Below, piece by piece: positions 1 to 11,760 of a stretch of 64,000 bases of DNA. Position numbers and translations under genes: made by a program. The stretch's first letter is position 1. Each line of letters begins with the position of its first letter. The notes below the pieces were generated by a model. The model saw only the letters and a list, made by a program, of their open reading frames with translations. It was not told the origin of the DNA and made no database searches. The stretch comes from Hermatobates lingyangjiaoensis (lineage: Eukaryota > Arthropoda > Insecta > Hemiptera > Hermatobatidae), in contig JAPFBL010001929.1 of the NCBI GenBank assembly GCA_026182355.1, forward strand, positions 682,501-746,500. Reading direction: 5' to 3'.

Positions 1-187
1 CGTGTAAAGGAAAGTAGTATATATCATATAAATGTATATCATTTATATGATATCTTTCCAAAACAAAATAAATAGATGGTTTCCTGGATAGATCCTTACA
101 CAATTTCCTGGGAATATAGTTCTAAAATATAACTGCTTCATTTATTACTCATATTACTATATTATATTAATATAGTAATTATACGAA

Positions 188-296
188 GTCAGTATTAATA
201 TGACTATATAATTAATATATATTTATATATTATTAATATAATTAATATATATAGTATATAATTAATAGTCAGTATACGAGTAATAGTAATACTGAC
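188..296. repeat. AT-rich inverted repeat
   Basis: GTCAGTATTA at the left end is mirrored by TAATACTGAC at the right end, with almost pure A/T between them that is itself palindromic. It could be a small foldback element. No coding potential is visible in the first 300 bases. Confidence 0.5.
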
Positions 297-299
297 TAA

Positions 300-605
300 T
301 AGCCGGTTACCAGCCCAGGCTAACCATCTGACTAGCTGTGCCTTTCTTAGTTCATGCCATGAGGTAAAAGCCACCCAGGCATCTTAAGCCCCCCCACCAC
401 GACAAGGTGAAGGCACATCGGGGGGGAGAGGACGTTAAGCTATCGGCTCCGAGCCTGTACAATGTCAGGTACTTGTTAGAGTTACTCTAAATACATTTGA
501 GTAAGGCAAAATTTAGGACTCCCGATGTAAAATGTTCATTGTGTGATATCACAAATGTCAATGTTCGGCCTCTGTGTGTTCTCTTGGGGAACTACAACTG
601 AAACC
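300..605 (+). repeat. SINE-family copy with CCTAACCTAA tail
   Basis: From about 445 this shares its body (GCCTGTAC, then GTACTTGTTAGAG, then a TTTAGGACTCCCGATGTA-like block) with the SINE copies at 1856-2152, 14370-14600, 18690-18935, 51020-51290 and 53074-53388. The 3' part (TGTGTGTTCTCTTG followed by a CCTAACCTAA tail) is shared with the 1856-2152 copy. The first ~130 bases do not match the tRNA-like head of the intact copy, so the 5' end is truncated or joined to another repeat. Confidence 0.5.
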
Positions 606-1610
606 TAACCTAACCTAAATATTATTCAATTACAGTGAGATTTCTTTAGTTATTCACTATTTTTCTTATGAATTTGCTTAAGTTGTAATTTTTTTATTGT
701 CTCTGTCATAGTCGTGTGTTACTTCTCTGTTACTTAGTTTTTTTCCTTAAGACGATAGTTACCTTCCATCTTCATCTGAACCAAGACGACACTCCATTGG
801 CTCCTTTATGCTCTCTGCCAGGTCATGATTACTCGACCATTTTGCCCCGACCATACAATCCATTTGTCAGTGTTGTGCTCAGATACTGTCGTCTAACCCT
901 GATGCAGTAATGCAGTGCCACCCCATCCTGTTATATTATCACATATTTGTACCTATCTATTGTTTACTATTCGATAACATATTTCAGCTAATATTGCACA
1001 ATCATAGTTCGATTTCTTTACTTATTTGTAAACTATTTACTTAAGTTTTTATTTTTTCTTGCCTCTGTCATCGTTCTTGATGACTTGTTTGTCTCTTATT
1101 TTTTCCTAACGTCAGTCTTAGTTGGTTTAAATAAATGTCGGGTCGTTACTTTGTCCGTTTGCAATTATCTTATATATTGCTTTTGGCTTAAATATTTCTA
1201 GAACATCAATTATTGTCAGTTTTAGTACTTTATATAGTAAATCCATCACATTCTCTATACTTTCAAGTTTGTTCACATTCTATTAAAAGAATGGAATTCG
1301 TTTTGTTGTATTAAAACTATAAATGTTTTTTTCATACTGTTATCTTAAAGTCCTTCCTGTATGTCGTATATAGCATTGTTCACAGCCTTGCAAGTATCCT
1401 GTATATTCCAATTCCATTCGCTTTGTTGTTTTTATTCTCTATTTAAGTTGAATTGAACTTAATTACTTAGTTTTTCTTTTTCGAATAATTATGTTTGTGT
1501 TTTGTATTTGTATCGGGCATCATTATTGAAAAATTAGTGGACGAATCTTTTGGAAGTACTACGGAATTGTTACTCAATGTCAAGTTGGTGACCAAGAAAT
1601 TGGTTTTATC

Positions 1611-1855
1611 ATTATTATTTGAGGGTGACCATAACGCTGCGTCTTAAAATAAAACTATTGTTCTTCCCCTCTTCTGTACTAAAGTACCCCAGCTGTTAGC
1701 TTCACCGCCTCCAAGAAGCTCAGCACTTTTGCTGGTTCCAGCGGTAAAAGTTTGTCTATGGTTTTGTTGAGTGTCCCGAAGCACCTACCTCTGTGCAGCA
1801 TAGTTGCCTTACGGTCGGTCAGCAGGTGCAACGGTGGTTCTTCCTCCAAGCATAG
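1611..1855 (-). mobile_element. Non-LTR retrotransposon 3' fragment, copy 1
   Basis: This is a 5'-truncated copy of the family also found at 8955-9600, 15388-15990 and 17641-18170. Read on the minus strand it runs from the end of the ORF through a short 3' UTR ending in CACCCTCAAATAAT. The coding part is degenerate. It joins directly to the SINE at 1856. Confidence 0.6.
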
Positions 1856-2152
1856 GTTAGGCTAGGCTGCAATGCTAGTCCCACAAGAGAACACACATAG
1901 TCCGAATATACCACACAATGAACATTCTACATTGAAAGTCCTAAATTTTGTCTAACTCAAGTAAATTTGGAGTAGGTATCTTTAACAAGTAGCTGATATA
2001 GTCCAGGCTCTACGTGAATGGCTTTTCGCCCTCACCGAGGGACTACTTTATCAAATTGTTAACCTCTCGCCTGAATAAATCGAGGACCATAAAATGCCCG
2101 GTCATCCAGTCCAAAGCCAAGTACGTAAACCACTGGACTGTCCTAGCCCCAT
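1856..2152 (-). mobile_element. tRNA-derived SINE, minus orientation
   Basis: Read on the minus strand from about 2152, the 5' region resembles a degraded tRNA: GGGGCTAGGACAGTCCAGTGG, compared with GGGGCCAGTTTAGCTCAGTGG in the intact copy at 53074-53388. The common SINE body follows. The 3' end carries TGTGTGTTCTCTTG and a CCTAACCTA-type tail, like the copy at 300-605. Confidence 0.6.
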
Positions 2153-2168
2153 TTCAGTTGAGCATACT

Positions 2169-2770
2169 CATTTGGTTAATACACGAAGAAACCCTTATAA
2201 AATGGCGTCATTTGGTTAATACACGAGGAAACGCTTATAAAATGGCGTCATTTGATTAATAGACGAAGAAACGCTTATAAAATGGCGTCATTTGATTAAT
2301 AGACGAAGAAACGCTTATAAAATGGCGTCATTTGATTAATACACGAAGAAACGCTTATAAAATGGCGTCATTTGATTAATACACGAAGAAACGCTTATAA
2401 AATGGCGTCATTTGATTAATACACGAAGAAACGCTTATAAAATGGCGTCATTTGATTAATACACGAAGAAACGCTTATAAAATGGCGTCATTTGATTAAT
2501 ACACGAAGAAACGCTTATAAAATGGCGTCATTTGATTAATACACGAAGAAACGCTTATAAAATGGCGTCATTTGATTAATACACGAAGAAACGCTTATAA
2601 AATGGCGTCATTTGATTAATACACGAAGAAACGCTTATAAAATGGCGTCATTTGATTAATACACGAAGAAACGCTTATAAAATGGCGTCATTTGATTAAT
2701 ACACGAAGAAACGCTTATAAAATGGCGTCATTTGATTAATACACGAAGAAACGCTTATAAAATGGCGTCA
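2169..2770. repeat. 40-bp tandem repeat (minisatellite), about 15 units
   Basis: A 40-bp unit (TTTGATTAATACACGAAGAA then ACGCTTATAAAATGGCGTCA) is repeated about fifteen times. The first four units carry private changes (TTTGGTTAAT, AATAGACG, ACGAGGAAAC), while the later units are essentially identical. This suggests recent homogenisation or expansion from the right side. Confidence 0.97.
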
Positions 2771-3330
2771 GCTAGAAGTCATACACTTACTAAAGTAATG
2801 CTAACTGGTTTGGGATGTATTCAAATCAGTGTGGTATTCAGGTCGATGTAACTAAATAGTAAACGTAGAACAGATTAACATACCAAAGAGTTTTAAATCT
2901 ATATTTATTACAATTAAAAGTGTAAAAAACTTTGTGATGAAATATTAGCTGTATGTTCGCTCATATATGATGAATTTAGTAAGACATTTGTTAATTTTTT
3001 ATAGAAACTTATAAAACTCTTTGAAAATAATCTAAGGATAATTCAATAAGTAAAAAGAAGGGAGAAACTCTGTCTGGGGAACTAAATATCCTTCGTACGT
3101 CTAGATTTACATTATCTGGAACTCATAAAACCTTACCAAACGTTGTATCAATATTCTAAAATAGTTTCTACTGTTAGAAAATATAAAATATCTTCTATCT
3201 TCTTCATTGTATATTCTGCTCTCAGTAAAAGAGTTCATCATTTCTTATTTTTATTAAAGAGATCAGGTTTTGAAATCAAGCTGAACATATGTAGGACATT
3301 TTGTTTAATATTTCTTCTATCATTCGACAC

Positions 3331-3775
3331 TCAGTTACAGTTCTCTTGCTTCGACACCTTGAATTGAGACCTCTGTAAATTGTTGTTGGCCAGAACAGCG
3401 TTTATTTTCTCTTCATTCTCTTTGCTGATTGTATCTAGAGATTTAGTCAGGATCGAGATGTATGCTGCAAATTGTCACTATTAATATAAGCTTTTAAAAA
3501 GTTAAATATTAGATTTACTCTTTGATTGTTTATATATGCACTTCTTATCAAACTAATTCACATGATATTATATAGTTATTAAAATTAGATTTTCTTTTTT
3601 TAAGAAAACATATATATATTAATTTTTTGCCACTTCTATTTATAGTTGATTGCATTTCTCTCCCAATATCACATCTTCGCTGGCACTAAACACCTCTTTC
3701 TCTCTTCTCTAACTACCTGTCTTCTTCTACCATTCATTCTGGTCATACCAAACCATTCTGTTCTTCGCTGTACCA

Positions 3776-3816
<41 letters not shown>

Positions 3817-4317
3817 TCTCTCTCCCTCTCTCTCTATCTATCTGTCTATCACTAATCATCTTCAATTCCAACCCTATATGAAATCATCTGTAGCACAAAC
3901 CTATCTCTCCCTCTCGCTATGAATCTATCTGTCTATCTATATCATTCCTATTTGTCACCAATCACCTTCATGTACATCTCTCTCTATCCGCTCGCATCAG
4001 TCGATCATGTCTATCACTAATCATCTTTATTTCCCGTCCTAAGCCACATCATCTTTAGTACAAAACATCCCTTCCTCTCCCTGTGCCTGTTTCACATCTT
4101 CATCTCTATCTCAAATCCGTCTCCGCCTCTCTCTAGCTATTGTTTCAAATCCCACATTCTCCATAAAAACATAATATTTTTATCAAGAACTATAATGCAT
4201 AGATACTTCTATCTCGTCACAACATTACTGATATTTTACTCATTTTGTTGTCAATACGATGGTAATGATTTTTATATCATAACTACTAAACAACATATTT
4301 ATTTTTTTGCAATTAAA

Positions 4318-4352
<35 letters not shown>

Positions 4353-4779
4353 TGTGTTCTCTAATCGGGGTTCGGTCAATTTTCCAGGATAAAAAATCAA
4401 ACTCTCGTTGCCAACGTTTCGGTTTTATTTAAAACCTTTTTCATAGGCAGAAGTAAGAATTTTTTAACTAAGAAAATGAAATTTACATTATTTAAAGGAA
4501 CAACAATGTTAGCCGGACAAAACCTTCGACTAGACTGTCTAGTCTAGACTAGACTATCAGTCTAGTCGAAGGTTTTGTCCGGCTAACATTGTTGTTCCTT
4601 TAAATAATGTAAATTTCATTTTCTTAGTTAAAAAATTCTTACTTCTGCCTATGAAAAAGGTTTTAAATAAAACCGAAACGTTGGCAACGAGAGTTTGATT
4701 TTTTATCCTGGAAAATTGACCGAACCCCGATTAGAGAACACACCTATTCTATCAAACGGTCGATATATTATTGAATCTG

Positions 4780-4813
<34 letters not shown>

Positions 4814-7800
4814 ATATTTACGTTAATTTATTATAAACTGTCGAAATAAATGATCTTACGATTAAATGATTTTACTAATATTAGTAAAATATTAAATTAA
4901 ATAAAGGACTGCTTACCATAGCGTAAGAAGTATAATTTTCGAGAGCAACTGTAAACAATGGCATAGCTATCGTAATCTGTGTCGAGAATCCAGTAGGGGT
5001 CGTTATTGTTCCTGTGTAACCCTGCAATCAAAGTACAATACAATCAAAAATACTGTATACCATGTATCATTAAAGGATATGTATCATTAAAGATTACAGC
5101 TTTGCAACCAAGAATGATTAGCTAAAAAACAAAACTCTTAAGCCAGTAGAAAAGTTAGTCAGCAAAGTTTTACTTTGCAATAATTCTATCGTAGTGCAAT
5201 CACTTGTTATGTGTTATTTACTCATTGTAGGGTAAAAGGTTAATGAAATTGTCTCCACATATAAAAATTTAATGGTATAAACAACGCGTCTACCCTTTTA
5301 GTTAATGCCTGAGGAAGAACACTACGTGTTCGAAACGCGTCTACCCTTTTAGTTAATACCTGAGGAAGAACACTACGTGTTCGAAACGCGTTGTTTATAC
5401 CATTAAATTTTTATATGTGGAGACAATTTCATTAACTTTTTACCCTACAATTTGTAATAATTGCAAAGAATGTAGCATCTCAATTACTAGTTTCCTTCCC
5501 TAATCGATTCCATCCTGTCCCGGCTACGGTGTGGTAGCCGGAAGGCTTAGGAACGCCGGTGAATCAAAACAGGATACCATCCTGTCTATTTCTATAGTGA
5601 CATAGATTAGATACATGCTTATGTAATCGTTTTATTTTCTTTCTTACTATTTATATTATATATTTAATTCATTTAATAAATGAATTAAATGAACTTCTGC
5701 ACTGCTATAATATTACTGCTATTCATTCATGCTAAAACATTAGCAACAGTAACTACTCCATTATTCCCACTACGAGTGAGTGTTATTTTTTCTGTAGAGT
5801 ATGCACTAAGTATATTACTGGTATCGCATTAATAAACAAAAAAAACAGTTAGCTGACTTTTCATAAGACAATCTGGCCTCAAATACTACATTATCAATAA
5901 AATAAATAGATTGGAACATTACATGTCGTTTTGCCGTTAACGATGTATTTTCCTTCACCATCATAGACAGCCTTTGCTTCCCAATCAAACTTGCTCTTAA
6001 ATCTGAAAGCATAAAAACAATCGTTAGAAAAAAGAAAAGATTATTCTGTTTTCTCTTGAAGATTCAAGGTACAGACAAGCATTTGTGTTCCTTCACTATA
6101 TCATTTATATTATTGCATACTATAATACTCGATTGATAGATGTTTTAATAAATCTTAATATATTTTGCTTACTGTTTTAGAATTCACTGAAAGCATAATT
6201 CAGAATGCATAACTTGAAGTCCATCCATTTTTGTGCCTCCTCATCTTACCTTATATTTCTAAGTATGGGTAGACTACTGAAGTCAGTTTTAGGACTACCT
6301 TAGTGTGCATACGGATTTAGTAGTCCCCACCCCTTCGCAAGGGAAAACGCCCATTTTCCTGGGACCCGGGCCGATTTCTATAGTAAGTACCAATTTTTAA
6401 GTCAACTGTCCAATCGGTGGACCTTACTCAATGCTCGCTCTTGTTGTGATACAGGCAACCTCCTGAGAACATAATGCATCTTACAAAGTGACTCCCAGGA
6501 GAGTCTACCCTTCCTGGGAGAGAAACCACAGCCACCACGAGTCTAACACCAACGGCTGATGATGCAGAACATAATAAGAAGTCCCTCCCAGCCCACCCCA
6601 CCCCCGTGGTACCGACAATATTTTATGAGCTGTCGGGTAGAACTCCGGTTTTAAGTCCTACTGAACTGTTTTGGCTGCATCTCAAATTATATTTCGCTTT
6701 GAAATTTTAGATGTTTGTTACATTTTAATATATATTTCCCTTATTTTACTCCATTCTGGTCTGCACCACCTAGAGCAGGGGTGCTCAATTCGTCGATCGA
6801 GATCTACCAGTCGATCGCGAGGCCAATAGTGGCAGATCGCATACAACTTTGAAAAAAAAAAGTTCTCTGTTCGTCGTGCACATGCTAGTTAGTGACCACG
6901 ACAGGGTGACAGTCAGCCTGTCATCCACTCCATCACTTGACTGATGTACCGGGTAGAGATGGGCATAGCAAATACTCTTGCGTATCCAATACTTATTCGA
7001 TACTTCAAATACGACTATTTATCTATATAATTCTTTGTAAAAATATTTTAGTTGACAAGACTTCCTAAGACATGAGTAGAAAAACTTGAATAGTAAAAGA
7101 AACAGAAGAAAAAAAGACACTCCATAGAGTAAATAGATTTATTTATTTAAAAAAAATTATTTAAATTAATTTCTCCAATATTGACTCATGCAGGTAAGAA
7201 TTTTCAATGCATTTTTAAATACATACGCTTTTATGGGTCAGTAGATCATCATGACTTGGTCATTTTATAAGTAGCTCGCATACTGAAAAAGTGTGAGCAC
7301 CCCAGACCTAGAGTGAACAACGTCATCATTAAACATGACTCTGCACCCCGAGGATTGACTTGCCTGGGTCTGCTACAAGGCGTAGGCCTGTCATTCTAAA
7401 CCCAAGGATGAATAGACTATGTTGAGTCCCGGTTTTGAATTGGATTCTCTTGTACCTATGCCAAAAGAAGGTACACTCCTTACCTGATTGTCATAGTAAA
7501 TTATACCTCAGCATCCCTTACTGGTCGATAGGTATAGACCAGTTTACTCTAAGCTACTGAAACTCTAGTTACAAGCTCTAGATCCTGGTAGGCAGACATT
7601 TATGGGCAACCAAACTGCACAATTATTAGACAGTTTTAAATTGAAAGTTGTAGATGACCAATTGGTCTCAATTTAGAAGTATTAGGTTCTGTTTAGATTT
7701 CCAAATACATATATTACATATATGCAGAAAAATCACAATAAACACGTCATGCAATCAATGAAGTCTAAACCACAAGGGAAAAGAAAAACAAAAGAGATAA

Positions 7801-10800
7801 TTGATTTGAGGTATTTCACATTATTTCATCAGAGAGCAAAAAAAGTTAAGAAAAGTTAACTAGGAGGAAGATAACAAAACAAAATGTCTTACCTTCCTTC
7901 AGGTTAACTTTTCTGTAACCTTCTTCTTTCATACTTTGTCTGCTCTCTGATGAAATAAGGCGAAAGGCCTCAGAGCATTTATTTCGTTTTTTTTCCTTGT
8001 GGTTTAGACTTCATATATGTATTAATATCTTACACAAGTGGTAAATACTTCAATATTTACTGACATGGGTGAGAGTCCAGTTTCAGTAATTTGTAAACTG
8101 CCATCATCGTTTGGTTTGTAGCTTACTGTAGCGCAATTGAAAAATTGTTCAAATGTATTGTGGGTCCTTTCTCTCAAATGCCAATCACCATAAAACTGCA
8201 ATAAAAAAAAATTATATAAAAAAAAGCTATGCAAATAAAGATTAATATCAAGACCTCTATAAGTGCTTTAAATTTCATGATTTATGTTTCCTTAATAAGG
8301 AATGTTTTGTGGACTCTGTTTTCCGTTTTGTTTCCAAGGGATATTTTTCTTAAATATAAAACTAGATGAGGATTTTCTAAACTATGTTTCTTTTTATAAA
8401 ACCTGAAATTGTTTTATTATCTAAGATTACTAACTTAGAATCTTTTGCTATCGTTGGTTATCGAATTAGAATCAATGGTTGAAAATTTTTTTTCTCACAC
8501 TGTAATGTAGTTTCAGTTCATATTTCTACTGTATTTGCAGTTATACAGCGTTTATGTGATCTGTAATTAAGTGCCAGTAATGTTTTGTCTGGTTAGTAAG
8601 TTATAATTCCCTTCCCAGTCATCTGGTATTTACACAAACACTATGCTTTCGAAATAAATGCCATTGTAAATTGCATATATTTGCCATTTAAGGAAAATAT
8701 CATGGATGATTTGGTTTCGGATTTTTTAATCAGGCTTTGTTCGGGTGAGGTAGGATGGAACGTTCCCCATAGGATAACACAGGAATTGTAAATCATGATT
8801 GGAGCCCAGTCGAGTCGAAAGTAGTCAAAAGAAAGTCCACCATGTATATGATTATAATGAACAAAAAATTTCGCTTAATTATATAAACCAATCATGAAGT
8901 TTCGAAAAAGTGGAGTGCCTGATATATCAAGGTCTTGAGTTGAACTTGAATGTATTATTATTTCTTGAGGGTGACTATAGCACTGGGTCTTAAAACAAAC
9001 TATTGTACTTCCCCCTCTTCTGTACTTAAGTACACCAACAGTTAGCTTCAACGCCTCCAAGAAGCTCAGCACTTTTGACTCAGCGCAGCTTTTGCTGAGT
9101 CCAGGGTAAAAGTTTTTCTATGAGTTTGTTGAGTGTCTCGAAGCACCTACCTCTGTGCAGCAGAATTGCCTGACAGTAAGCTAGCAGGTGTAACGGTATT
9201 CTTCCTCTTCTTTGTAGAATCTGCACAAACCATCATTGATAATGCCCATTCAGGCTCCCTATGTTTCGGAAGAAAGTGACTTCCTTTCTCCTTCTTCGAG
9301 ACAGTCTTCTTCGGGTCCTTAGGTCCACAAGTGGGAGGTTAGCTCTCACTAGTTAGCGCTTTTAGACCCTCTGCACTTCCGGAGGATGGTCTCCGGACTT
9401 CTTTCTCCTTTGTATCATACAGGGGAAAATCTCTGAAGCTCTGTCGGTGGTATTTTGTTCGCTCCGGTAGAGTACCACATACCGGAGTAAGGCTATTTAC
9501 TGAAGAGTGTCGCCTGGTACTCTTGAGGCTCCGTTTGTATTACAGTAACCCCTACATCATCCATCTTTCGGCATGGATTGCATAACACCTTAGATTGGGA
9601 CTGGGATAAGAGCAGAGGATACATAAATACAGAAACTAGAAAATAGTAAACTTTTCAAATAATTATCTATAAACAAAATATTAATTAGTGCTATAATGAA
9701 TTTTGAACGTTTTGATTTTCTTAACCTCTAATCTGGCATATTTATTTCACTATCAAATTAAAATATCGTTATTATAATAAGTTGAAAAACAAGATTAACA
9801 AATAAAATGAAGATTTAATTACGCATGTTTGTTCTATTATATATATTTAATTACCACTTAAAACTTCAATTGTAGAAATCTACAATTATGAGAGTTAAAC
9901 AGCATTATTGGTTCGTTTCAGTTTTTTTATCACCACATTTTCAAGTTTTCAAGTCCTACCAAGAACAGCACTATATATATATATATACACTTTTTGATAA
10001 AAATACGATCCGAAACGGACAAAAGTTCAATGTAGATACAGAAACATAGAGAAATTAAAAAAACATACTTAGAGTCTCCAATTTTCGGTTTGAACCATCT
10101 TCAAGAGAAATAAGAGAGGGGAACTTCTTTTTTTTCATATTCTCTAACCTATATTTAATTTTAAATTTATTCTTGTCTGCCTTATTTTCTGTGACCAGGC
10201 GCGTATGTGTCAACAATGTTGGTTTCCGACCGTCTGTACCAGTGCGATTAGTTTCTCTCTCTTTTCTCTCCTGAAGACGGTTTAAACCGTATTCAAAAAG
10301 AGACTGTAAGAGTGTTTTTTATTTTCTTTTATTCTTTTATTTCTTCTTTTATTTTCTTCATGTATCTTTATCTACATCGAACTTTATTATATATATATAT
10401 ATATATATATATAATTATCCACTTTTTAACTGTTATATTCTCAAATGGCACATACGTCAATTTACCAGCTATGGTCATACCAAGTAATTAGCAAGTAATA
10501 CCAAGTAATACTTATTAATTAATGTAATGTACTAATTAAGTAATGATTTACGAATAGAATCAAAATAAACAGCCTCATACACTGTTATTTATAACTGTAT
10601 GTTGACTAAAGTACAATGTAACTAAAGTGTTTTGTTAAGTTTACTTATATGAAAGCTTTAAGAAGGCTTTAGTCAAAACTACCAATTACAAAGTTAAATA
10701 GATATTTGTATTCTTAGAAGAGTAATTTAAATAGAAATAGAGTCCATCCGTTTATGTTTCCAACTTCAGGAAACAATGTTCAACAAACAAGATACATTTG

Positions 10801-11326
10801 TAAGCGCTTCTTTATGAAGTGGTATTTAATGTAGTTATGTTTGTCAGAGACCATTTAAGTTTAGTATTAATAGTAAATTTAAACATTTGATATATTGTTT
10901 AAGTTGTGTTCTGAAGATCATCACATCAATAATTTATACATAAAGCTATTTTCGAGTTAACGAAAGCTTAAACTTCAACCCTTAGAACATGTTTTTTTTT
11001 TAATTAATCAGAGTCCTGATAAAACTATGTTGTCATTAAGTAATGGCTTAAAAATTTTAAATATTCAATATTTATTAATCATCAATTTGTTATGAATTAT
11101 TTACACAGAAGTTTTTTTTATAGTGACTTAATGAATAGATTAGTGTGGTATAGCTGTTTAAATATATTTCATATTATTATGGAAACATAATATAAGTTGA
11201 ACTGTTTGTCAGTGATACCTTGTTGACATTAAAGTCCTTCATGGAGATCAAATCGCTAGGGCATTGGGTCAAGGAGCTGGACGCAGCGCCGGCCAAAAGC
11301 ACAACTGCGAGGATCAACTTCAACAT
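3331..11326 (-). CDS. Lipocalin (ApoD/crustacyanin-like), gene A, multi-exon
   Basis: Five coding exons are visible on the minus strand: 11219-11326, 8061-8195, 5923-6002, 4917-5021 and 3331-3464. The product starts [18 protein letters not shown], a secretion signal, and then TQCPSD. Lipocalin motif 1 is FYGDW at the start of exon 2. Motif 2 is [19 protein letters not shown] in exon 4. The last exon ends NCN-stop after an amphipathic helix (EEKINAVL). Four cysteines sit where ApoD-type lipocalins form two disulfides. Family members are secreted beta-barrels that bind small hydrophobic ligands such as bilins, retinoids or carotenoids; the ligand here cannot be told. The exon junctions have AG/GT signals and agree in phase, except that exon 2 ends in phase 0 while exon 3 (frame FKSKFDW) needs two preceding bases. 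A small exon of 3n+2 bases in intron 2 is therefore probably unrecognised. TACAG lies directly before the ATG, as in gene B, suggesting a 5' UTR intron. The introns hold a hAT element and foldbacks. Confidence 0.88.
3779..3850 (+). repeat. (CT)n microsatellite
   Basis: TCTC runs with a few CCTC interruptions, grading into a TCTATCTG-rich pyrimidine tract that continues to about 4140. It lies just downstream of lipocalin gene A. Confidence 0.95.
4321..4808. repeat. Near-perfect foldback element between (TA)n tracts
   Basis: The palindrome spans 4351-4743, with arms of about 190 bases that match almost base for base. The arms start GGTGTGTTCTCTAATCGGGG and its complement, and the centre is a small CTAGACTAGTCT-type region. 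(TA)n tracts flank both sides (4321-4350 and 4783-4808). Each arm contains CCTATGAAAAAGG, an AT loop, and AAAACCGAAACGTTGGC, a hairpin followed by GAAACG. It lies in the last intron of lipocalin gene A. Confidence 0.95.
5213..5460. repeat. Foldback element with duplicated GAGGAAGAACAC hairpin core
   Basis: The arms TTTACTCATTGTAGGGTAAA and TTTTTACCCTACAA pair with each other. At the centre a ~52-bp segment (CTACCCTTTTAGTTAAT, CTGAGGAAGAACACTACGTG, TTCGAAACGCG) is present twice in tandem. Related pieces lie at 12475-12560, 31060-31235 and 37315-37900. Confidence 0.9.
6268..6670. repeat. Dispersed repeat related to 25760-26475
   Basis: GC-richer than its surroundings. Blocks such as CTACCCTTCCTGGGAGAGAA, CCACCACGAGTCTAACACCAACGG and TAGAACTCCGG align with CTACCCAACTTGGGTGAGAA, CAACTACAAGTCCAACCTCAG and AAACTCCGG at 26210-26340. 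No ORF survives. It is probably an old, non-coding part of a retroelement. Confidence 0.5.
6776..7305. mobile_element. hAT-type non-autonomous DNA transposon with 8-bp TSD
   Basis: The left end CAGGGGTGCTCA and right end TGAGCACCCCAG are inverted repeats. Both sides are flanked by the same eight bases, ACCTAGAG (6768-6775 and 7306-7313), an 8-bp target-site duplication as hAT transposases produce. The left end continues into TCGATCGAGATCTACC, typical of this group. There is no transposase ORF. It lies in intron 2 of lipocalin gene A. Confidence 0.9.
7290..7690 (-). repeat. Intron block shared with lipocalin gene B
   Basis: Read on the minus strand (gene A sense), segments such as TTTGGTTGCCCATAAATGTCTGC, GGATCTAGAGCTTGTAACTAGAGTTTCAGT and AGGTAAGGAGTGTACC align with 23760-24060 on the plus strand (gene B sense). 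Both lie in intron 2 of their gene in the same relative orientation. This is as expected if the introns descend from one duplicated locus, although an inserted repeat present before duplication would look the same. Confidence 0.6.
7719..8015. repeat. Foldback element, TTTGCTCTCTGATGAAATAAGG type
   Basis: The left arm AATGAAGTCTAAACCACAAGG and the right arm CCTTGTGGTTTAGACTTCAT are complementary. Both sides of the centre carry TTTCATCAGAGAGCA and its complement. A second copy lies at 43617-43790. It abuts the 3' side of exon 2 of lipocalin gene A. Confidence 0.85.
8955..9600 (-). mobile_element. Non-LTR retrotransposon 3' fragment, copy 2
   Basis: Same family as 1611-1855, 15388-15990 and 17641-18170, in minus orientation and 5'-truncated near 9600. 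It includes the degenerate ORF end (TGCTGCACAGAGG and GGAGGCGTTGAAGCTAACTG on the minus strand) and the short 3' UTR. Frameshifts and stops break the reading frame. Confidence 0.7.
9985..10412. repeat. Foldback element with CTGAAGACGGTTTAAACCG core, then (TA)n
   Basis: The left part carries TTCAATGTAGATACAGAAACA and AATTTTCGGTTTGAACCATCTTC. The right part carries CTCTCCTGAAGACGGTTTAAACCGT and ATGTATCTTTATCTACATCGAAC, the complement. A TA tract follows (10386-10412). Relatives are at 41500-41645 and 42540-42935. Confidence 0.85.
10430..10985 (+). repeat. ~550-bp dispersed repeat, direct copy at 22095-22585
   Basis: Long stretches such as AATTTACCAGCTATGGTCATACCAAGTAA, TGACTAAAGTACAATGTAACTAAAGTG and GTGTTCTGAAGATCATCACATCAAT match 22095-22585 at about 90% by eye. 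Both copies start just after a foldback element and its (TA)n tract. The two copies are in the same absolute orientation while the host lipocalin genes are in opposite orientation, so this block does not follow the gene duplication and is probably a mobile unit. Confidence 0.8.
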
Positions 11327-11465
11327 CTGTACAAGGAATATAAGTAAGGGAGTCTTAAGACAATAATGCCACCATATAATATTATAAATATATAAACTGC
11401 TAAACTAAGATGTTTTCTTGCCTAAATGACTGGACATATAGGTTTTGGGACCAAGAATCACATGC

Positions 11466-11696
11466 AAACACACACACACACACACACTCACACATATACA
11501 TACGTACACACACACACACACACACCACACACACACACACAACACACGTACACACACACACACACCACACGTACACACCCACACTCACAAACACACACAC
11601 ACCCACACTCACAAACACACACACACACAACACACGTACACACAGACACACACACACACACACACAACACACGTACACACACACATCACACACACA

Positions 11697-11752
<56 letters not shown>

Positions 11753-11760
11753 TGCATGCA
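11466..11760. repeat. (CA)n microsatellite with ACACGTACAC interruptions
   Basis: About 300 bases of CA repeat broken by CACACGTACAC and CACACCCACACTCACAA, ending in ATACATGCATGCATACATACATAC. Open frames on both strands here are artefacts of the repeat. Confidence 0.97.

Noticed and set aside
604..618. Interstitial telomere array
   Set aside because: Only about three CCTAA units, attached to the end of a SINE copy; too short to call a telomeric block.
3143..3367. Plus-strand frame over 3143-3367 as a gene
   Set aside because: It overlaps the last exon of lipocalin gene A on the other strand and has no resemblance to a protein family.
5309..5340. Calling a canonical, active hammerhead ribozyme here
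   Set aside because: There is one unpaired base before stem II, and no clear stem III with an NUH cleavage site could be drawn, so only a hammerhead-like core is claimed.
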